From contig NZ_CP039543.1 in assembly GCF_013085545.1 (NCBI RefSeq), positions 2,480,001 to 2,544,000 on the forward strand: a stretch of 64,000 nt of DNA, read 5' to 3'. The translations under genes were made by a program, and so were the position numbers. This document shows, piece after piece, positions 35,757 through 45,453 of the stretch. Source of the stretch: Oceanidesulfovibrio marinus (lineage in GTDB: Bacteria > Desulfobacterota > Desulfovibrionia > Desulfovibrionales > Desulfovibrionaceae). Position 1 is the stretch's first letter. Every line of letters starts with the position of its first letter. The notes beneath the pieces are model-generated. The model made no database searches, was not told the DNA's origin, and worked only from the letters and a program-made list of their open reading frames with translations.

Positions 35757-36632
35757 ATGCGTATTTTTGTTACTGGAGCCACAGGCTTCATTGGTTCTCA
35801 TGTCGTCAAGGAATTGATCGACGCCGGCTATGACGTCTTGGGCATGACGCGTTCAGCAGAGGGTGAAAAAACTCTCGCGGCCATGGGGGCTGACATCCAC
35901 CGCGCCACGCTTGAAGATGTGGAGGGCCTGCGCAAAGGCGCGGACAGCGCGGATGCGGTCATTCACCTGGGCTTTAACCATAATTTCGCAAAGTTCGCGG
36001 AAAGCTGCAAGATTGACCAACAGGCCATCGAGGCCTTGGGGGCAGCCCTCGCCAACTCGGACCGGACGCTCATTGTCCCCTCTGTCATGGGAGGATTGAC
36101 GAGCCCGGGACAAGTAGCGACCGAGGACATGGTCCGGCCAGAGGTTTCGCCACTTCCTCGTGTGTCGGAGCAGACTGCCCAATCATTGCAAGGAGTTGAT
36201 GCGGTGGTGGTGCGTCTCGCACAGGTGCACAACACGGTCAGACAAGGGCTTGTCACCAATGCCATCGCGATCGCACGGGAAAAAGGCATGTCCGCGTATG
36301 TTGAAGATGGAATGAATCGCTGGGCCGCGGTGCACGTCCGTGATGTTGCGCGCCTCTTCAGACTTGTACTCGAGCAGCATGAAAAGGGAGCAATATACCA
36401 TGCCGTGGCCGAAGAAGGCATACCGATGCGAGTTATCGCCACGGCCATCGGACTGGGTCTCAACGTGCCCGTGAAGTCCATTCCGTCACATGAAGCCCAG
36501 GACCACTTCGGCTGGTTCGCCACCTTTGCTTCCCATAGCATGATGGCCTCCAGCGCCATAACCAGAAAAAAGCTCGGTTGGGCTCCAAGCGGGCCGGGGC
36601 TGATCTCCGACCTTGAGCAGATGGATTACTGA
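35757..36632 (+). CDS. NAD-dependent epimerase/dehydratase (extended SDR)
   Basis: 291 residues from ATG at 35757 (TAGGAG 8 bases upstream). The N-terminal Rossmann motif is MRIFVTGATGFIGSHVVKEL with the extended-SDR GxxGxxG. VIHLGFNHNF and a region near the usual active site (PSVMGG) follow, but the canonical YxxxK is not evident, so the enzyme may be an atypical SDR. AAVHVRDVARLFRLVLEQ is typical of the family's C-terminal part. Similar epimerase/MmyB-regulator pairs occur in many bacteria as small accessory modules. Substrate unknown. Confidence 0.85.
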   Translation: MRIFVTGATGFIGSHVVKELIDAGYDVLGMTRSAEGEKTLAAMGADIHRATLEDVEGLRKGADSADAVIHLGFNHNFAKFAESCKIDQQAIEALGAALANSDRTLIVPSVMGGLTSPGQVATEDMVRPEVSPLPRVSEQTAQSLQGVDAVVVRLAQVHNTVRQGLVTNAIAIAREKGMSAYVEDGMNRWAAVHVRDVARLFRLVLEQHEKGAIYHAVAEEGIPMRVIATAIGLGLNVPVKSIPSHEAQDHFGWFATFASHSMMASSAITRKKLGWAPSGPGLISDLEQMDY

Positions 36633-37338
36633 GGCGACGCTTGTTGCCGGTGGACCTGAATTCCGTAGGATTCCTGGAGGTTTCCGACACAAGTGCTCAC
36701 ATCGCCGGAAAGAGGCAAATACGATCAAGCATTCGGAGTTTCTGAGTTGTTGTTTGGAAATGACATTTCAGAGGTCATGCCCCCCCTCCACCCAAACTTG
36801 CCCAATAGAAAAGGCCCGGCCAGCTTCGTCGCTGACCGGGCCTTGTTCGTTGCGTTGTTCCTGTTGGTGAACCGGGCGAGGAATGGGAAGTGCGGTTTGT
36901 TGCGGGTCAAGTTGATGGCATGGTATATATGATTCTAGGTAGAGTTCTGGATGCAGGATATTACTGATGCAGGTTGTAGTGTAATGGCTCAGATCGTAGA
37001 CGGCGCTATCCATTGAGGCATGCCTATTCCTAACCATGGTAAATAATTCCCGAAATTCAGAACGTTGGCGACATCTTTTTTCCACACCGAGAGGAACGAG
37101 CAAATTCGTTTCCAGGGCAAAGTGCTCAGAGTCTCATCGAATGGCTTTCTCGAGATAACTATCTTCCTTCATGGATGGAGAGCTTGTTAAGATTGAATCT
37201 TGACCAATCTGGCATCTATCAGCTCGTAGTGTTCTATTGTACCGATGAGAACACGGTTCTGTCTTATTTTTAGCTCGGTTTGTTTTAGACCATCTAGGTG
37301 ATATTATTCGACAAGCACCTATAGTTAGAGGAGGTCAC
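36633..37338. other. Gene-poor stretch with a tRNA 3'-end-like remnant
   Basis: About 700 bases, becoming AT-rich after 36850. No frame has a credible start and product. Bases 36767-36794 (ttcagaggtcatg ... cctccaccca) resemble a shortened 3' half of tRNA-Ala. They are followed at 36811 by a terminator hairpin. Nothing else is recognised. Confidence 0.55.
36811..36844 (+). terminator. Orphan tRNA-type terminator, copy 1
   Basis: AAGGCCCGGcCAGC / GCTGaCCGGGCCTT hairpin. It has the same stem as the hairpin at 38061, but with the central part in the opposite orientation: each hairpin is the reverse complement of the other. It follows a tRNA-like 3' end. Confidence 0.7.
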
Positions 37339-37824
37339 TTGTCCGAACAAGCAGCAAGCAACATTTCACCCTGGTTTGTGCTGGCAGGAACCCTTGGGGG
37401 CTACGTTTTAGCCCTTGTTCAAACAGCTTTAACTCACCACTTCAACAGCAAACTCGAAATCAAAAAACTCACCCATATTAAGGAGATTGAAGCACATACT
37501 TCTGTCCTTCTCGCATGCGATCGGTGTATCAAGCTCATTGATCCTACAGATAGTGTGAGCTATCAAGAGGTCAAAGCTGTGTACCTCCCTGAATTTGAAA
37601 AGGTGAGGAAGCACTATGCGTACCTTGATAGGCAGATAATTTTCTCTGTCGAGCTACTTTTGGACCATTTTCGTTCATATCTGTTGCGTGGGCATCCAGA
37701 CCTGGATGTCTCAGCATCCGTTCTCTTCGTTGAGAAGGACTTGTACAGTACAATCTCCCAGCTCAAAAAGCATGTGATTAAACAACTGACAAAGAAAAGA
37801 GGCAAATCTGCGGTTGCCCTTTGA
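37339..37824 (+). CDS. Small orphan membrane-anchored protein, low GC
   Basis: 161 residues from a TTG start at 37339 with a strong Shine-Dalgarno (GAGGAGG). One N-terminal membrane helix (WFVLAGTLGGYVLALVQTAL) is followed by a helical, charged cytoplasmic domain and a Lys-rich tail (KKHVIKQLTKKRGK). I do not recognise it. Its base composition is clearly lower in GC than the chromosome, and the gene lies between two tRNA-like remnants with near-identical terminators, so it was probably acquired. Confidence 0.7.
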   Translation: MSEQAASNISPWFVLAGTLGGYVLALVQTALTHHFNSKLEIKKLTHIKEIEAHTSVLLACDRCIKLIDPTDSVSYQEVKAVYLPEFEKVRKHYAYLDRQIIFSVELLLDHFRSYLLRGHPDLDVSASVLFVEKDLYSTISQLKKHVIKQLTKKRGKSAVAL

Positions 37825-38010
37825 ATCCGCGCTTCACCGATTCAGCCGAGTTTTAAGTTCCAAAGTCCAGTTCAAAGCATGTAAACTTGGTCAACCATCC
37901 GGAGAATCAAGCCATCTAAAATCTATCCGACATCCCAGATTGCCTGTTGACCGCAAATTCAAGAGCTACATGATTTCAGCGGATGCAGCCACCATTCTGG
38001 CACAGCCTCC

Positions 38011-38045
38011 AAAAGGTCGCGGATTCGATTCCCCTGCTTCACCCA
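38011..38045 (+). other. tRNA 3'-end remnant (T arm and CCA-like end)
   Basis: GGTCGcGGaTTCGATTCCC (38015-38033) matches the variable/T-arm segment of the intact tRNA-Ala at 17 of 19 positions, then degenerates to ctgcttcaccca. No 5' half exists upstream, so it cannot be a functional tRNA. It looks like an att-type scar. Confidence 0.65.
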
Positions 38046-38060
38046 AATTCCCCAAAAGAA

Positions 38061-38094
38061 AAGGCCCGGTCAGCGACGAAGCTGGCCGGGCCTT
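38061..38094 (+). terminator. Orphan tRNA-type terminator, copy 2
   Basis: AAGGCCCGGtCAGC / GCTGgCCGGGCCTT hairpin followed by GTTGCTTTC. It is preceded by CCCAA-x-GAAAAGG as in copy 1, and also serves the 3' side of the molybdopterin gene. Confidence 0.7.
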
Positions 38095-38122
38095 GTTGCT
38101 TTCAAACGTCAGAGAGGTGCCG

Positions 38123-40267
38123 TCACGACACAGGGGCAGTCGCGTCGGCCTCAGACACGGCCTGCACCGCGCACAGCCCGCTCTTCAGGGGTTGCGCTCC
38201 CGAGATAGTGTCGAAGTGCTCATGCCCGAACAGCATGTTGGCGTTGCTGGTAAAGCAGCCGAACTCGGGCTCCTCCTGCTCCGGGAACCACCACGCGTGC
38301 TCGGCGTGCACCACGCCCTTTTGCAGGCGCTCATCCGGGTGCAACAGAAAGCGCTGCGTCCCATACGGCGTGCGCACCTGGACGAGCTGTCCTTCCTCCA
38401 GGCCGAGCGCCTCGGCATCTTCGGGGTTCATGTCCACCATCGGATTGGGATGGAGCTTGCGCAACGCCGGGATGTTGCGCCCCTCCGTATGGAAGAACGG
38501 CTTGAGCTTGCAGCCGGTCATGAGGATGAAGGGGAATTCTTCCAGGAGCTCGGGCGTGGACACAGGAGAAATGGGCGGCTCCGTGTACACGGGCATGGGC
38601 TCCAGTCCCATTTTGGCCATGACGTTGGAGTAAAGCTCCAGCTTGCCGCTCGGGGTCTGGAATCCCTGCTCCTCGTACTTTCTGTACTGCATATCGCCGA
38701 ACAAGATGTCCTTTTCCGCGAACTCGCTGAACGTCATGCCCGAGGGTTCGAGAATCCACGCCATATAGTCGTCCCAGTCCTTCCAGGGGAATGCCTCGTC
38801 CAGCCCCAGCCTATGCGCCATTTCGAGCATCACGGCCCGGTCGTCGCGCGTTTCGCCTATCTGGGCCAATTTCTTGCGCGAAAGCACGCACCATATCTTG
38901 TGGAAGTAGACGATATCGTCCTGCTCAAGCCAGTGGGCCGTCGGCAGCACCAGGTCCGACACCGCGGCGGTAGGAGTCATAAAGAAGTCGGACGTCACCG
39001 TGAACTCCATATGGTCGCGCAATGCGCTGCGGACAATATCGCCCCGCGTGTGCGTGAGTATCGGGTTCGTGCCTATCAGCCAGATGGCCTTCGGTTTGTA
39101 GGGCTTCCCATCCACGCACGCCTGCCAGAAGGACGGCGGATGCGCCCCGGGGCAAAGCGGGAAGGGGCTGATGCATTTCTCCCGCTGCTCCGGGGGGAGG
39201 AACTGTGCGCCCTGCACGGCGTGGTCCACCATGCCGGACTTCGGCCTGAGATTCGCCGGCGGCACCCAGCGGACCATACCACCGGGCACGTCGATGGACC
39301 CGCACAAGGCGAGCAGCAGGTACACGGCCCTGGCGGTCTGAAACGCGCAGACGCTCTCGTCGATGCCGTTGCCCCAGATAAGCGTAGACGGTCCGGTCCG
39401 CGCAAAGGTCAGCGCCGCCTGCTCGATCATCTCGGCAGGTACGCCCGTTATCTCCTGCGCCCATTGGGGCGTGAACTGCTGAACATGGGCCTGCAACTCC
39501 TTGAAGCCGGAGCAGTAGTTCTCCACAAAGTCCTTGTCGTAGGCCTCGTGGGCAATGACCACGTGGATCATGCCGAGCATGAGCGCGCACTCCGAGCCGG
39601 GGCGCAGTGCCAAGTGATAATCGCTGCCCTCGCACGCCTTGATGCGCCGAGGGTCGATAATAATGGTCTTTTCCGCCTCTTTCAGGGCCTGGATGACCAT
39701 CTTCCCGCAATAACCGCCCTCGCCTCCGGATTCCATGATGTTGCTGCCAAAGACCATGACGCAGCGCGGCATGACCCCGGAACGGCCATAGATATCCGGC
39801 TGGGGGAACCAGCCCATGGTGATTCCGGCGCAGATGTTCCTGGGAACATAGCAGTTGTGCGCGGGAGAAACGTGGTTTGGCGAGCCGAGCGCATTGCAGA
39901 AACGGGGAGTGAACTCCGTATAGGGCCGTCCGGTTCCCTGGGCGATGGCGATGTACTCGGGGCCATGCTCATTGATAATGCGCTTAAAATGGCTTTCCAT
40001 CAGGTCAAGCGCCTCGTCCCACTCGATGGCGCGCCAGGCGCCCTCGCCCCGCCCCTTTTCGCGCAGCAACGGACGGGTGATCCTGTCCGGATGGTAGAGA
40101 GTATCGGCGGCCCGGGCGCCTTTGGGGCAGATGTAGCCCTTGCTGGTCGGGCTGTCCTTGTCGCCGGTGATGCGGACTATCTTCCCGGTCTCGTCCTGAT
40201 GGACGAGAAGCTGGCATACGCCGTGGCAGCCTCTGCAAGAGGATCGGGTAATCGTTGTCTTCGTCAT
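38123..40267 (-). CDS. Molybdopterin/tungstopterin oxidoreductase, cytoplasmic, acetylene-hydratase-like branch
   Basis: 714 residues from ATG at 40267 (AAGGAGA upstream). The [4Fe-4S] site is C11/C14/C18/C47 (CRGCHGVC ... YICPKG). Conserved DMSO-reductase-family blocks follow: MESGGEGGYCGK, IIIDPRRIKACEGSDYHLAL, GTNPILTHTRGD, FFMTPTAAVSDLVLPTAHWL and a C-terminal molydop-binding domain. C139 (SPAHNCYVP) is the likely metal ligand. There is no Tat signal, so it is cytoplasmic, and no Fe-S or membrane subunit gene is adjacent. From memory, several blocks resemble acetylene hydratase of Pelobacter, itself a cytoplasmic, stand-alone enzyme; other relatives act on different substrates, so no reaction is assigned. 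Confidence 0.88.
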   Translation of the reverse strand: MTKTTITRSSCRGCHGVCQLLVHQDETGKIVRITGDKDSPTSKGYICPKGARAADTLYHPDRITRPLLREKGRGEGAWRAIEWDEALDLMESHFKRIINEHGPEYIAIAQGTGRPYTEFTPRFCNALGSPNHVSPAHNCYVPRNICAGITMGWFPQPDIYGRSGVMPRCVMVFGSNIMESGGEGGYCGKMVIQALKEAEKTIIIDPRRIKACEGSDYHLALRPGSECALMLGMIHVVIAHEAYDKDFVENYCSGFKELQAHVQQFTPQWAQEITGVPAEMIEQAALTFARTGPSTLIWGNGIDESVCAFQTARAVYLLLALCGSIDVPGGMVRWVPPANLRPKSGMVDHAVQGAQFLPPEQREKCISPFPLCPGAHPPSFWQACVDGKPYKPKAIWLIGTNPILTHTRGDIVRSALRDHMEFTVTSDFFMTPTAAVSDLVLPTAHWLEQDDIVYFHKIWCVLSRKKLAQIGETRDDRAVMLEMAHRLGLDEAFPWKDWDDYMAWILEPSGMTFSEFAEKDILFGDMQYRKYEEQGFQTPSGKLELYSNVMAKMGLEPMPVYTEPPISPVSTPELLEEFPFILMTGCKLKPFFHTEGRNIPALRKLHPNPMVDMNPEDAEALGLEEGQLVQVRTPYGTQRFLLHPDERLQKGVVHAEHAWWFPEQEEPEFGCFTSNANMLFGHEHFDTISGAQPLKSGLCAVQAVSEADATAPVS

Positions 40268-40740
40268 GCGTGTCTCCTTCCCTGGCGGCATTGCAGCGCC
40301 ATCCGCCGATTACTGGCACTTGCCTTGCCCGGGCCGCGTTCATATATCGGACGTCTTCCTGAACGGCTTCAAGCCTGATTCTACCCGCATGCGGCCTGGT
40401 GCCATAAAGAATCAGGCCTACACTATCCGAAAGAGAGATCTCACGGATAGGTTTGAAAACGGTAGCATAGACCCTGTCGCCTCGAAAGTGAAACTTAACT
40501 CGCTTTCCGTGAGGTGAACTTGCCACTGCGCCGGATACAAGCCGTTCCATTGCGGCCCTGCTGGACAACGTTTATGAAGTTTGTTCTGATGCTTTTGCTC
40601 GGAAATATCCTATATAGGCAATCAATAGCAACAAACGCATTGCGCCTTGTTTTTACTATGATCGTAAATACCTTGAAGAGATATACCAGAATCTGTTCGA
40701 CACCAGACCAATACGCCTCTCAGTTCAGACGAGACAGCCA
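40268..40740. other. Divergent regulatory region between molybdopterin and kinase genes
   Basis: 473 bases without a supported gene. AT content rises towards 40600-40740. It must contain the promoters of both divergent genes, but I see no unambiguous -35/-10 pair or dyad. Confidence 0.5.
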
Positions 40741-42870
40741 ATGCGATTCATAGGAATGCCCGTACTTCTTTCCTGCTTTTTTCTGATGGCGGCTCTGGCA
40801 CCAGCAATGGCCGCCGCCCCTGACCCGAGCCTCAACCTCACGCCGGCAGAGATAGCCTGGCTCAATGAAAACAGGGACTCCATCCGGTACGCGCCCAATC
40901 CCAACTGGCCTCCGGGCGACTATATGGAGAATGGAGAGCATAAAGGGATCGTCGCCGATTACATAAAGATATTCGAAAAAAAGCTCGGCGTTCACTTCAA
41001 GCGCATCTATTACAACGATTGGGAAACTCTCTACCATGGCCTGATGACTGGCGAGTATGATCTCATTGGTGCGTGCCAGAAAACAGAAGAGCGCCAGAAG
41101 GTTCTCGTATTTACCGAACCCTTTCTGACGACGCGACTTGCCATTATCACCAGGACGAATAGCCCGCGCCTGAAGTCTCTGGATGAGCTGAACTCCATGA
41201 CTGTCGCCGGAATCGAAGGATACTCCAGTCTGGACTATGTAAGGAATGGATATCCTGGAGCCAAGATTGTTGCGTGTGACGACGACCTGACTGTTTTACT
41301 GAAGGTTTCCGCGGGCGCTGCCGATGCTGCAGTGGTAGATTACATGATGGCCAGCTATCTGATCGATAAATACGGCATCACAAACCTCAAATACGACACG
41401 GAGTTCAATTATCATTGGGACCTGAGATTCGCCATTAACAAACACAAGGCGCCGCTCCGTGCGATTCTGGACAAAGTGCTCAGCACAATAAGTGACGCTG
41501 AACGGCAAGCTATTTACAATAAATGGGTACGCATCAAATTGGACCACACGCATGGCTTCCTTGAGCGCAATTTCAAAGTCATTACAGCGTTCTTTGTGCT
41601 TGTCCTGCTCCTGCTTGCCGGCGTGGTAGTTTTCAATCGTTCATTACAAAGACAGGTTGCTGTCCGCACAAAGGAGCTCAAACAAAACGAGCAGAGACTC
41701 AAAGACGCCAAAAACACCGCAGAAGCAGCCAACCGGGCCAAGAGCGAGTTCCTTGCCAACATGAGCCATGAAATACGGACACCCCTCAACGGCATTTACG
41801 GCATGCTGCAGCTTATCGAGGCCACGGCCACGGATTCCGAACAAATCCAATATGCTAAATTGACCATGGAATCCTGTAAGCGCCTGACCCGCCTGCTTTC
41901 AGACATTCTCGACCTCTCCCGGGTGGAAGCGGGAAAGATGACAATAGCTTCCGCCCCCTTTGACCTCCGGGATGCCATCAGGTCGGTCGAGACTCTTTTC
42001 TCATCTGCCGCCCAAAAGAAAGGGCTGGCATTGCAATTCAAAATCGATGATTCGCTGCCTATGATGTTGCGTGGCGATACAATCCGATTGCAGCAAATTC
42101 TGAACAACCTCGTCGGGAATGCAATCAAGTTCACCGAACAGGGAGAAGTCGTTGTTGAAGCACATCCTCTTCCTGTCCAGAAGCAGGGCGACTACAGAAT
42201 ATTCTTTTCCATCTCTGACACTGGCCCGGGGATAGATGAGACGCAGATCGAAACACTCTTCGAGCCCTTTACGCAGGCCATCGAGGGGTACACCAGGAAC
42301 CATCAAGGCGCAGGACTGGGGCTGGCCATTGTCAAACGGCTTGTATCTCTTCTTGATGGCGAGATCTCCATCGACAGCAAAGTGGGAGAAGGAACCACTG
42401 TCAACGTGAGCCTCACCTTTCAATCCGATATGACGCACATGGAACCGGATGAAACGGCTGCCGAAGAGACTGCGACCAGGCAGCTCCACATTCTTCTTGC
42501 AGAAGACGACCAGGCGACACAGGTAGCCACTGCAAAATTATTGGAAAAGCAGGGGCACAAAGTGGTTGTGGCAAATGACGGCGCGCAAGTGCTGCAGGAA
42601 ATAGAAAAAGAAATTTACGACGTAATTCTCATGGACGTTCAGATGCCGGAGATAAACGGCATCGAGGCCACGCGCCGAATCCGCGACGGCGCAGTGGGCG
42701 TGGACAAGAAGAACATCCCGATCATCGCCATCACTGCCTACGCCATGGAGCGTGACAAGGAGAAGTTTCTCCGGTCAGGCATGAACGCCTATCTTGCCAA
42801 GCCCCTGGAGGCAGGCACCCTGGCGGAAACGATTTCAAGGACTCTCCAGAACACGAATTCTCCCCTGTAA
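40741..42870 (+). CDS. BvgS-type hybrid histidine kinase with periplasmic solute-binding sensor
   Basis: 709 residues from ATG at 40741 (40756 is possible; no strong Shine-Dalgarno). A signal peptide ends near AMAAAPDP. A periplasmic SBP_bac_3 domain (about 45-275; [40 protein letters not shown]) precedes a membrane helix (about 282-302). Then come HisKA with H343 ([12 protein letters not shown]), HATPase_c ([18 protein letters not shown]) and a C-terminal receiver with D632 ([13 protein letters not shown]). A small molecule is sensed directly in the periplasm. No output regulator gene is next to it. It is divergent from the molybdopterin enzyme gene and may control it through an unlinked regulator. 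Confidence 0.9.
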   Translation: MRFIGMPVLLSCFFLMAALAPAMAAAPDPSLNLTPAEIAWLNENRDSIRYAPNPNWPPGDYMENGEHKGIVADYIKIFEKKLGVHFKRIYYNDWETLYHGLMTGEYDLIGACQKTEERQKVLVFTEPFLTTRLAIITRTNSPRLKSLDELNSMTVAGIEGYSSLDYVRNGYPGAKIVACDDDLTVLLKVSAGAADAAVVDYMMASYLIDKYGITNLKYDTEFNYHWDLRFAINKHKAPLRAILDKVLSTISDAERQAIYNKWVRIKLDHTHGFLERNFKVITAFFVLVLLLLAGVVVFNRSLQRQVAVRTKELKQNEQRLKDAKNTAEAANRAKSEFLANMSHEIRTPLNGIYGMLQLIEATATDSEQIQYAKLTMESCKRLTRLLSDILDLSRVEAGKMTIASAPFDLRDAIRSVETLFSSAAQKKGLALQFKIDDSLPMMLRGDTIRLQQILNNLVGNAIKFTEQGEVVVEAHPLPVQKQGDYRIFFSISDTGPGIDETQIETLFEPFTQAIEGYTRNHQGAGLGLAIVKRLVSLLDGEISIDSKVGEGTTVNVSLTFQSDMTHMEPDETAAEETATRQLHILLAEDDQATQVATAKLLEKQGHKVVVANDGAQVLQEIEKEIYDVILMDVQMPEINGIEATRRIRDGAVGVDKKNIPIIAITAYAMERDKEKFLRSGMNAYLAKPLEAGTLAETISRTLQNTNSPL

Positions 42871-42952
42871 GCGCAAATCCCGCAACACCGGCGTTGACCC
42901 CGAATTCAGCAACATTTCGCGGTGGTTTCTGAATATTACGGAGTACGCCACT

Positions 42953-43891
42953 TCAGCTTCCCTCTGCCCGCTCCGCAATATACCGCGCCATCATCAGATC
43001 GAGGTGCGCGCCGCCACCGTTTTTAAAGACGGTGATCTCTGTGTCCGACTGCCGGCCGCACGAGGGATTCTGGATCATGTCGTAGAAGTCCCCTTGCACG
43101 GCGTCGGCGGTGATCACGCCGTTGGCAATGGGAATGGCCAGCTCGCCGATATGGCCGATGGTGGTTTCGCGGCTGTCCACAAAGAGCGCCCCGCCAGCGA
43201 TCAGGCTGTCGTCCGCCTCGCGCATATCCGCCTTGTACGCGCCGATCAGGTCCACATGCGTTCCCGGCCGCACCCACGCGCCATGCAGAACCGGCTCGCG
43301 CGCCATGGTCGCCGTGGCGATGATGTCCGCCTCCCTTGCCGCTGCGGCGAGCTCCGGAACGGCGTCGACCTCCACGCCGTAATCTTCGAACTCACGAGCC
43401 AGCGCCGCGGCCTGCTCCGTACGCCGCGCCCAGATGGCAATACGCTCCAGCGTCGGGAACACGGCACTGTACGCCTTGATCAGGCTCCGCGCCACGGTCC
43501 CGGCGCCGACGATCAGCAGGGTTGCGCTCTCGGGCCGTGCCAGCAGCGATGCACCCAGCACGGAGTCCGCGGCTGTCTTGAACTCGGTGATGAGCCGGCT
43601 TTCGATGATCGCGGTCAGTCGGCCGTGCTCCGGCTCAAACATGAGCATGGCCCCCTGCACGGAGGGCAGGCCCGCCTGCGCGTTCCCAGCAAAGATGGTG
43701 GTGGATTTCACGCCATAGCCAAGGCCCTCGATGTACGCGCCGCGGCTGAGCAACGTGCCCTCCGCCGGCCCCAGGAATATGTCGTCCACCTGCGCCCTGG
43801 GCAGCAGATGGCCAGAGCGCAACGCCTCCACCGCGCCCGGCCACGTCAGCTTGTCCACAGTCGCATCGTAGGTAATGATGGAAACATTCAC
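42953..43891 (-). CDS. Ornithine cyclodeaminase / mu-crystallin family protein
   Basis: 312 residues from GTG at 43891, chosen for GGAGA 7 bases upstream. Family blocks are present: VKSTTIFAGNAQAGLPSVQG, LTAIIESRLITEFKTAADSV (active-site region), the NAD-binding LIVGAGTVARSLIKAY, and ATATMAREPVLHGAWVRPGT. The C-terminal segment SDTEITVFKNGGGAHLDLMM is typical. Members deaminate and cyclise ornithine to proline or reduce imines and ketimines; the substrate cannot be assigned. It is monocistronic. Confidence 0.88.
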   Translation of the reverse strand: MNVSIITYDATVDKLTWPGAVEALRSGHLLPRAQVDDIFLGPAEGTLLSRGAYIEGLGYGVKSTTIFAGNAQAGLPSVQGAMLMFEPEHGRLTAIIESRLITEFKTAADSVLGASLLARPESATLLIVGAGTVARSLIKAYSAVFPTLERIAIWARRTEQAAALAREFEDYGVEVDAVPELAAAAREADIIATATMAREPVLHGAWVRPGTHVDLIGAYKADMREADDSLIAGGALFVDSRETTIGHIGELAIPIANGVITADAVQGDFYDMIQNPSCGRQSDTEITVFKNGGGAHLDLMMARYIAERAEGS

Positions 43892-44325
43892 AGTATCTCT
43901 CCAGCAATATCTTGAAGCGTAAAACGTCGCCTGCCACTCGTTCAAATCTGGTGACATACGCTGGCCTGGCATTCAAGTCATCGTAGGAACTCGCCGCCTC
44001 GGCTCGCCATGACTTCCCAACGAAAAGCCCGGCCGGCGAATCGCCAGACCGGGCTTTGTTGCTGTGGTGAAATGCCGGTGAACGGAGTCTACATTGTACG
44101 TGTGGGGACGTCGTCACCCACGGCTTCGTCAATCTGATTCGGAGTAGCGCCGGCGTGTGTGATCATGCTTTGGAGCATGCGGGGACCGATCAACATTCAT
44201 TTCCAAGAGACGACCATAGCCGGGAATCTGCGCAAGGCTCGGACAAAATGGAAGCGAGCCAACCATGAGACATGTTGCGTTCGCCCTGCGCCAGGCTCCG
44301 CGGCATCGCGTCGTCACAGGAACGG
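43892..44325. other. Non-coding stretch with a full tRNA-Ala 3'-half remnant
   Basis: No supported gene. Bases 43967-44009 (43 long) begin TGGCATTCAAG, identical to the tRNA-Ala anticodon region. They then follow the tRNA with scattered substitutions to ggctcgCCA, the same length (44) as the 3' part of the intact tRNA. A related terminator follows at 44024. The rest to 44325 shows nothing. Confidence 0.6.
44024..44057 (+). terminator. Orphan tRNA-type terminator, copy 3
   Basis: AAAGCCCGG / CCGGGCTTT stem preceded by TTCCCAACGA and followed by GTTGCTG, related to the hairpins at 36811 and 38061. It follows the tRNA-Ala remnant ending at 44009. Confidence 0.7.
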
Positions 44326-44856
44326 CTAGAAAGGTAGAGTCCCGGTGCCCATCAGCCAGAACGCGGGAACCCAGAGGCCCACAGGGACCCAGATGATCAG
44401 CGACATGGCAAGGAGCTTGGGGCTGAGCTTGCCGTAAAAGGCGAGGAAGACTTCGAGGGTGAGCACGGCGTAGCCCAGACAGGCCATGGCCAGGTAGTTG
44501 GACTTGCCGATGAGCTGCGTGCCGTCGGCCATGATCGGGCTGCCGAAGTAGAAAAGCAGCATGTAGATTGCGGAGATGAAGCAGACCGTCAGGCTGACGT
44601 TGCCCACGGAGCGCAGATCTTCGAGACCGACGAGCAGCGCGTACGAAACGCACAGGTACAACACGCCGTGCGCGAAAAGCAGCCCTGCGATGAAGGGGTC
44701 GTGGTAGAATGTACCCTGGATCAGTGCGCCTATAACCACAAGCAACCCGACAAAACCAGTGGCCACACCGGTGCCCTTGGCCTCGCCCTTGCCCAGGTTC
44801 AACAATGCAACGGGCAACCACATGACGGAAATCAAAATGAGTAAAGCTGTTGTCAC
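44326..44856 (-). CDS. AmiS/UreI-family amide/urea channel
   Basis: 176 residues from GTG at 44856 with AAGGAG 7 bases upstream. Six hydrophobic segments fill the protein (ALLILISVMWLPVALLNLG, GFVGLLVVIGALIQGTFY, FAHGVLYLCVSYALLVGLED and so on), as in the six-helix, proton-gated urea channel UreI and the amide channel AmiS. It would admit urea or short-chain amides, or related small solutes. No urease or amidase gene is adjacent. Confidence 0.85.
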   Translation of the reverse strand: MTTALLILISVMWLPVALLNLGKGEAKGTGVATGFVGLLVVIGALIQGTFYHDPFIAGLLFAHGVLYLCVSYALLVGLEDLRSVGNVSLTVCFISAIYMLLFYFGSPIMADGTQLIGKSNYLAMACLGYAVLTLEVFLAFYGKLSPKLLAMSLIIWVPVGLWVPAFWLMGTGTLPF

Positions 44857-45453
44857 GGAACACTCCTTTCTCTGCAGGGGTTCAATAGATATAACGAACG
44901 CCAGAGACACAACACTTTATCATCGTGATTTTAATGAACAAGAACCCACTCGAACACAAATATGCATTCTTAGGGGTAGCCAGTATACCATAGTACATGA
45001 TATACTATCTGATTGCGGCGATGTGTACTGCACTGAAAAGCAATATGCAGGCCAAATGCAGAGAATTGTGAAATTACATGCCATATTCAAAAATGTTAAT
45101 ATTTTGACGGGGCATTTTGGATCATAATACTCAATAATTAATTTCCATTTCCTCCAAGTAGTTCCGTAAAAACAATACGATACTGCTTCGTGTGTCATTT
45201 TTGGCTTTACATGGGTCAAAGTGCCACACGGAATGTGCTGCAAACGTGACAATACACCATGCCATCTGCGCCTTTGCTCTTGGGTTAGAACTGAGCAAAG
45301 CGCCTGCAGAGAGGCTGAGCTCTTTTATTGATGGGAACGAAGCAGCGGGGAGAGATGTGGGTTACGACTATGGTGCGGCAGTCATCTTATGTGGCAGCCT
45401 GGCCGGGGCAGTGTCTGCCCCCTTCCAGGAACTTTCAATACCGGCGGCCGGCG
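44857..45453. other. AT-rich gene desert
   Basis: About 600 bases, with 44900-45200 clearly poorer in GC than the chromosome. The open frames in it lack Shine-Dalgarno sites, and their translations look random. It carries the promoter side of the AmiS/UreI gene; nothing else is recognised. Confidence 0.5.

Noticed and set aside
36811-38094. The two matching hairpins considered as inverted repeats of a transposon
   Set aside because: Only the hairpins and short flanks match, the flanks are in direct orientation, and no transposase lies between. A tRNA-terminator origin explains them better.
37814-40378. An 854-codon plus-strand open frame over the molybdopterin gene
   Set aside because: It is the reverse-strand shadow of a gene with complete Fe-S and cofactor motifs; its composition is Arg/His/Gly-rich and resembles no family.
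44920-45252. A 110-codon minus-strand frame in the AT-rich desert
   Set aside because: No ribosome-binding site; the composition looks random.
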